41,961 nucleotides of DNA from positions 1 to 41,961 of the forward strand of contig JAKTTT010000103.1 in NCBI GenBank assembly GCA_030581615.1, read 5' to 3'. The notes under the pieces were generated by a model. The model searched no databases. It was not told the DNA's origin and saw only the letters and a program-made list of their open reading frames with translations. Position 1 is the first letter of the stretch; every line of letters begins with the position of its first letter. Positions 39,967-41,961 of this stretch are shown here, piece by piece. Both the position numbers and the translations under genes were made by a program. The DNA comes from Alloascoidea africana (taxonomy: Eukaryota; Ascomycota; Alloascoideomycetes; Alloascoideales; Alloascoideaceae).

Positions 39967-41196
39967 TTATCTGTAGGTTTAAAAACCAGGCTCTTTTAAA
40001 CGTTAGTTTAAAAGCCTTTGATATTTATCTTGTTTGTATGCTATTAAATCTTTTATATATGTTACACTAAATCCTAAAAATAACGCTTTTTACTTCAATG
40101 GTAAAATAATTTTTTTCTTGAATATTGAGACAACTTAGAGAAACGGATAATTCCAGTGGTATTTTAATAGCTTTGGGGAGAAGAACTAAGAAGACTACAT
40201 AATCATCATTCAGATCTGAACATTTTAATCGATAAACGGCCAAGGTTGAATTTATTAAGTGACATAGGCATGCACTTTTCTCTTCACACTTCAATCATTC
40301 TATTAGCTGATCTAGTCACGCTGAAGAAGCTAAACTAGTTGAGAGGTTCAGTGAGTATTCAGACACAATGAGAAAGAAAGTCGAAGCAAATCAAATCTAC
40401 TAATCCCAACAGCATTTTAGAATCATAGTCAATCAATTCAGAGTTGTTAAAGACTCGAGATGCCAACCGAGCACTACATAAGAAAGGTCTTTTAACTTTC
40501 CAGTGCTCGTTTGATCAAATATTGTTCGCAAATGTATTATACTTCTAGACTGGTAGAGCAGTTTAAACAGCCGGAAATAAAGCTGTAAACTGCTATACTT
40601 GGGCTTACATGTGATGGATCTGGAATTGTAGAAAGGGAGGTGGTTGTGCTTTTATCTCGCGTTGTGAAGAGGTATTTATTAGTTACCTCCTATGTACAGC
40701 TACAGCAAGAAATGGCAATGATGGAAGACCCTTCTTCTTTAGATAAGGCACGATGGCCTTCTCCCGCCTATCGATCAGTCTTTTTATCTGGCTGGAAAGC
40801 GTTGCTCACAAAGACTTGATCTTCCCTCAACAGCTGCAAATACAGCTCTGGTGTTTGTCTTATATCTCTTTTACAAACTTGAGATATCTTCATCTATAAA
40901 GTCTTGTCTCTTACTAACATCAGCATTCTTCCTTTGGACTAAAAATCTGCCCCCTTATTATCACTCAATGCTTGTTTTACGGGCTGTATGACTATAACAA
41001 TTTCAAAACAGTGTACCTAAATGGCCTGCTAATTTTATTGTTTGTCAATCATCAATATTTAGACACTTGCTGCATGATCATGTTTCAGGAAATTACAGCA
41101 AAACTTGAACAAAAACCTTGGTGAGAGCGACTACCTTGTTAAACTATGTGCAACTAAGCAATATAATCGAAACACGAATAACATCGTCCGCTCTTC
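39967..41196. other. Gene-poor right end
   Basis: About 1.2 kb with no supported gene. A minus frame at 40067-40294 has a mixed composition but no recognised motif. Two hairpins at 40468-40597 are listed separately. Confidence 0.45.
40468..40597. repeat. Two adjacent inverted repeats (hairpins)
   Basis: Hairpin 1: CGAGCACT (40468-40475) pairs with AGTGCTCG (40502-40509), with an inner GAAAG/CTTTC pair (40482-40486 with 40496-40500). Hairpin 2: GAGCAGTTT-AA-ACAGC (40556-40571) pairs with GCTGTAAACTGCT (40582-40594). A TTTGATCAAA palindrome lies between them (40511-40520). Confidence 0.6.
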
Positions 41197-41700
41197 CTAC
41201 TTTTCCGGAATGAATATCTGGCTAAGCATTTTTACAGACAAAACAAAAGCCCAAATTTTATAATTAGGCGTTGACTGCTTGAACTTCTTTATTTTTTGTG
41301 ATCTTCCAAGTAGTTTGAAATGGCTAACCGATTTTCTCAAGAGAATCTTTTTTTCATTCAACTCTGGAAGTCCAAGCGGTTCACACACTTGAAGCAACTC
41401 ATCAAAAAAGTCTTAAACTCTATGATTTTGATTTAACATGTCTATCAACAACTGCAAGCGCTTTTGGCTCGAATATGGAACTATGTAAAAAGCATGAAAA
41501 TAGATTATCGGTTGAACCTAGTTTTCACAAGCTCAACAACCTCTAACTCATATCAGCAGCAAAACTTTATACGCAGTTGTATTCGTAAAATGATTCAGCA
41601 TTTTATACGGATAGATAGTTATGCTCAAGAATGATCATATACCGATTGTAGATGGTTTCGTCATCAAGAGAATTTCTGTATCAATTCTCCACATAAATTT
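41197..41700 (-). pseudogene. Possible decayed protein gene, family unknown
   Basis: On the minus strand, short stretches with protein-like composition follow one another over ~500 bp (for example YRNSLDDETIYNRYMIILEH, then IIYFHAFYIVPYSSQKRLQL, then DELLQVCEPLGLPELNEKK) and are separated by several stops and frame changes. The final stretch ends in a normal stop near 41197. The pattern suggests an inactivated yeast gene rather than chance, but I recognise no family. Confidence 0.35.
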
Positions 41701-41961
41701 GGAATAGTGAAAGCGCTAATTTTAGCGAATATTTTTTTCACAAAACTTCTTAGATTGACTAAAGTTATCTAATAACGTACTTTATATGCGAACGAATCAC
41801 ATATGCGAGCGAATCACTTTCCACAACCTATCTAAATATAACAGACAATTAAAACACAACCACAATAAAAATCTACTCGCTATTACCCTTATCTGAATCT
41901 CCAGACAATTCTGCATCTTTTGTAAAAGTCCGCGAATTATGACCATCTTTCCCGCAAGTAT

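Overview
The window is nuclear DNA of an ascomycete budding yeast (Saccharomycotina). It carries compact, mostly single-copy genes with clear yeast orthologs: PAN3, URA6, TES1, DUO1, RPL23, SLX8, ROX3/MED19, RPL32, ADK1, COX20, HSP26, RRG9, PEX17, GYP7 and NCE102. Intergenic DNA is AT-rich. CTG codons fall at conserved leucines (for example in the ADALKKRL stretch of the adenylate kinase), so this is not a CUG-Ser yeast. Short introns (52-243 nt) with GTAAGT-like donors, CTAAC/CTAAT branch sites and TAG/CAG acceptors are unusually common: 12 of the 22 protein genes described here need at least one. I do not assign a genus.

Layout. 0-5 kb: two divergent genes for Thr/Ser-rich, probably GPI-anchored wall proteins, each with its signal peptide on a separate first exon; this end looks like accessory DNA. 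5-10 kb: NCE102 (eisosome), PAN3 (deadenylation), and a URA6-type nucleotide kinase with a mitochondrial-type N-terminal extension. 10.5-12.1 kb: two tandem 65-residue metallothioneins. 12.5-20 kb: peroxisomal thioesterase TES1, DASH subunit DUO1, RPL23, the SUMO-targeted ubiquitin ligase SLX8, Mediator subunit ROX3, and RPL32. 20-30.3 kb: an unrecognised three-exon disordered protein, ADK1, a sugar-porter-family transporter with a long cytosolic tail, and an IVY1-like I-BAR protein. 30.9-37.1 kb: COX20, HSP26 with a heat-shock promoter, RRG9, PEX17 and the Ypt7 GAP GYP7. 37.1-42 kb: a gene-poor tail with two identical tRNA-Ala(AGC) genes, LTR-retrotransposon fossils between them, hairpins and a decayed coding region.

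Functional links are thematic rather than operonic. TES1 and PEX17 are peroxisomal; URA6 and ADK1 are paralogous nucleoside-monophosphate kinases; IVY1-like and GYP7 both act with Ypt7 at the vacuole; COX20, RRG9 and possibly URA6 are mitochondrial. The most useful results here are the exon structures rebuilt from sequence: a 24-nt microexon, an intron interrupting the SLX8 RING domain, a hidden last exon of PEX17 and a hidden first exon of NCE102. No CRISPR array, prokaryotic element or obvious novel multi-gene system was seen.
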